From positions 1 to 45,206 of the forward strand of contig WTIO01000073.1 in NCBI GenBank assembly GCA_011526365.1: a DNA stretch of 45,206 nucleotides, written 5' to 3'. Below are positions 44,016-45,206 of this stretch, piece by piece (the first letter of the stretch is position 1; each line of letters starts with the position of its first letter). The position numbers and the translations under genes are program-made. The notes under the pieces were generated by a model. That model saw nothing but the letters and a program-made list of their open reading frames with translations. It was not told the origin of the DNA and did not search any database. Origin of the DNA: Flavobacteriales bacterium (GTDB lineage Bacteria; Bacteroidota; Bacteroidia; Flavobacteriales; Flavobacteriaceae).

Positions 44016-44225
44016 CCTTATTCAAATTTTATGGTTTTATACCTTCTTTGGTACTGTAAAAATAACTTTTCAAATTCATTTAATGTAAAAAAATGGGGTA
44101 TTTAAATTACAAACTGCTAACGATAGCTCATACTCTATTACGCTTACACCAAAACCCTATTGAAATAAAACAAAAAAACACAAAGTTAAAAAAGAAACAC
44201 ATTGCATTTTTCAAAAGTACCCTGG

Positions 44226-44285
44226 GTAGAGGGAGTTCTCTACAATTTTCACTCCCCCAAGCTTCGTTTAGCGAAATTTTTTGGC
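44226..44285 (+). ncRNA. Possible structured RNA upstream of a terminator
   Basis: GTAGAG (44226-44231) and CTCTAC (44238-44243) form one stem. An alternative pairs GGGAGT (44231-44236 region) with ACTCCC (44251-44256). A further TTCG/CGAA stem at about 44263-44276 runs into a T-rich stretch. Together with the terminator at 44294 this looks like a small RNA or leader, not a coding gene; the open frame across it (44093-44344) has no credible protein features. Speculative. Confidence 0.25.
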
Positions 44286-44293
44286 ACAAAATT

Positions 44294-44318
44294 AGCCTCG
44301 CTTGCGAGGCTTTTTTTA
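44294..44318 (+). terminator. Intrinsic terminator before the 44341 lipoprotein
   Basis: AGCCTCG and CGAGGCT pair around a 4-base loop (CTTG) and are followed by seven T. It sits 500 bases after the P1 peptidase stop and 20 bases before the next ATG. It therefore ends an unidentified transcript in 44020-44290 or acts as an attenuator for the lipoprotein gene. Confidence 0.8.
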
Positions 44319-44340
44319 TTTTTAGGAAGATTAAATCATT

Positions 44341-44757
44341 ATGAGAAGTTTAATTCTGCTTTTAGCATTTTCGTTTTTATCATGTAAGGCAGATGATTCT
44401 CGCGATGTAGACTTTGTTTGCACGGTCGACTATGTCGAGTTTGCATCCAACAATCTATCAATTGTAAAGTTTGATGTTGAACTTGAAGGTATAAAGGATT
44501 CTTACTTCGTAGAGCAAGCCTACACACAAGAAGGCTCAGATTTCTTCATAGGAGACGACTTAGTGAATATAAAATCCTTCACAGCAAAAGGGAATCAGGC
44601 AACTTTCACGTTTGAATACGGTGAAAACCTTGGGCCTTTCTGTGTTGAATTGTTCTCAGCTATGCCAGAACACACTCACGATACATTTGAAGCAGAAGCA
44701 GAAAAAGTTCTTTCTGACAAAGGCACAGGAAGGTGGAAAATTAGAAAGAGGAATTAA
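44341..44757 (+). CDS. Hypothetical 138-residue lipoprotein
   Basis: A signal peptide with lipobox FLSCKADD (Cys15) opens the protein. The mature part looks like a single small beta-rich domain with two further cysteines (DFVCTVDYV and LGPFCVELF), which may pair, and an EHTHDTFEAEAEKVL helix before a basic end (RWKIRKRN). The family is not recognised. The gene stands alone in an AT-rich stretch directly after a terminator hairpin; with the hairpin only 20 bases before its ATG, attenuation of its expression is possible. Confidence 0.75.
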   Translation: MRSLILLLAFSFLSCKADDSRDVDFVCTVDYVEFASNNLSIVKFDVELEGIKDSYFVEQAYTQEGSDFFIGDDLVNIKSFTAKGNQATFTFEYGENLGPFCVELFSAMPEHTHDTFEAEAEKVLSDKGTGRWKIRKRN

Positions 44758-45093
44758 TTTAAATTAAAATTCCTTTTCGATAACAGTAATTTGTCTGTAG
44801 CCACTCAGAGACAAGAGGCAAATCCTCTTCATTAAGTTTAGGGAGTAATTTGTATATTGACCATTACTAATCATTAATCAATTAAAATGAAAATTTAATT
44901 GTTTAATTGACTCGTAATAATCCCCACCACGTTACACAAAACCCCTTAACACCACACCCCTAAAACCACATCAGGGTATACCTGTATATAGCTATGAATA
45001 ACAAGGGGTTACAGGAAATTTAGATTGGAGGCATTGGTGTAAAAGAAAAACCCTCCGATTTGGAGGGTCAGTAATAGTAAATTTTTAGAACTT
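44758..45093. other. Gene-free AT-rich stretch with inverted repeats
   Basis: No gene is seen in these 336 bases. There are two inverted repeats. TCAATTAAA at 44879-44887 pairs with TTTAATTGA at 44902-44910. AACCCCTT (44940-44947) pairs with AAGGGGTT (45003-45010), enclosing the near-palindrome CAGGGTATACCTG. The C-rich top strand between (CCCCACCACG...ACACCACACCCC) is unlike its surroundings. The stretch lies between a plus-strand and a minus-strand gene, so it is their shared downstream region. Confidence 0.5.
45040..45068 (-). terminator. Intrinsic terminator for the right-edge gene
   Basis: On the minus strand ACCCTCC (45068-45062), a 5-base loop and GGAGGGT (45056-45050) pair and run into TTTTTCTTTT. 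It lies 26 bases past the stop of the partial gene at 45094. Confidence 0.88.
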
Positions 45094-45206
45094 CTATTCC
45101 TCTGATAATTCTGCTAATTTGCTTAGTAAACCTGAAACATCCATGTATTCATCAACTTCAATTATTTTATTGTTTTCATTGAATTTAAATACCTCATAAG
45201 CTTTAA
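45094..45206 (-). CDS. C-terminal end of an NTF2/SnoaL-like protein (partial)
   Basis: The minus strand reads KAYEVFKFNENNKIIEVDEY, then MDVSGLLSKLAELSEE and a TAG at 45096-45094. Only the last 37 codons are present; the rest lies beyond the window. The YEVFKFNENNKIIEVDEYMD phrase looks like the last two strands of an NTF2/SnoaL-fold domain, where a variable-plus-NGKI-EV-EY pattern is usual. This is a tentative call from a short segment. A terminator follows. Confidence 0.5.
   Translation of the reverse strand, partial: KAYEVFKFNENNKIIEVDEYMDVSGLLSKLAELSEE

Noticed and set aside
44093-44344. 83-residue plus-strand open frame
   Set aside because: It runs through the hairpins and the terminator and has no recognisable domain or good start; the region looks noncoding.
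1-45206. CRISPR arrays, insertion sequences, transposases, integrases
   Set aside because: No regularly spaced repeats, Cas proteins or transposase-like coding sequences were seen on either strand.

Overview
The window reads as chromosomal DNA of a marine-type member of the Bacteroidetes, most likely Flavobacteriaceae. The signs are moderate-to-low GC, several secreted proteins ending their signal peptide in AQ or GQ, SusC/FecA-type TonB receptors with carboxypeptidase-like N-terminal domains, a folK-deoxynucleoside kinase fusion, no convincing Shine-Dalgarno sequences, and repeated matches to the Bacteroidetes -7 promoter element TAnnTTTG. No organism name can be fixed from sequence alone.

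Layout. Positions 1-53 hold the truncated end of a tRNA-Gly. Positions 110-13300 are dense housekeeping: mutS, a TrmH-type RNA methyltransferase, the folK-dNK fusion, an sppA / queuosine-precursor transporter / rluF-like run, a DUF2797 protein, a GH3-family protein, and the tig-clpP-clpX proteostasis cluster. Positions 13301-13674 carry an apparent remnant of a secreted VOC-family gene, followed by an M16 lipoprotein protease. Positions 16882-19444 hold rpsP (with a long Ala/Glu/Pro tail), rimM and a glutaryl-CoA dehydrogenase.

Positions 19448-29653 are a surface-transport region. It has three TonB-dependent receptors, a Rieske lipoprotein, a YhhN/lysoplasmalogenase, a His-containing lipoprotein, a small Cys/His protein with a conserved RGPP tail, and a PepSY membrane protein. 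Positions 29770-36706 are central and acyl metabolism: aldehyde dehydrogenase, aconitase, thiolase and acetoacetyl-CoA synthetase. The last two form a short acetoacetate-to-acetyl-CoA route.

Positions 36870-37373 repeat, in miniature, the small-protein plus metal-binding-lipoprotein cassette seen at 25985-26904. The second lipoprotein is only 48 residues long. Next come a secreted peptidase-S74 (phage-tail-chaperone-like) protein, an SGNH hydrolase, and a run of Gfo/Idh/MocA oxidoreductase, DUF1080 protein and P1-family peptidase. The right end (43791-45206) is AT-rich with small lipoproteins, hairpins and the C-terminal end of one more gene.

The strongest candidate for an undescribed system is the twice-occurring cassette: a small membrane protein with motif CEIx3HLHx5Cx2PDY and an RGPP tail, followed by an Asp/His-rich lipoprotein. 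In one copy it lies directly upstream of a TonB receptor that resembles metal receptors of the ZnuD/OprC type. A role in transition-metal acquisition is inferred. Also notable are three genes whose -7 box ends exactly 5 bases before the start codon, which predicts leaderless transcripts.
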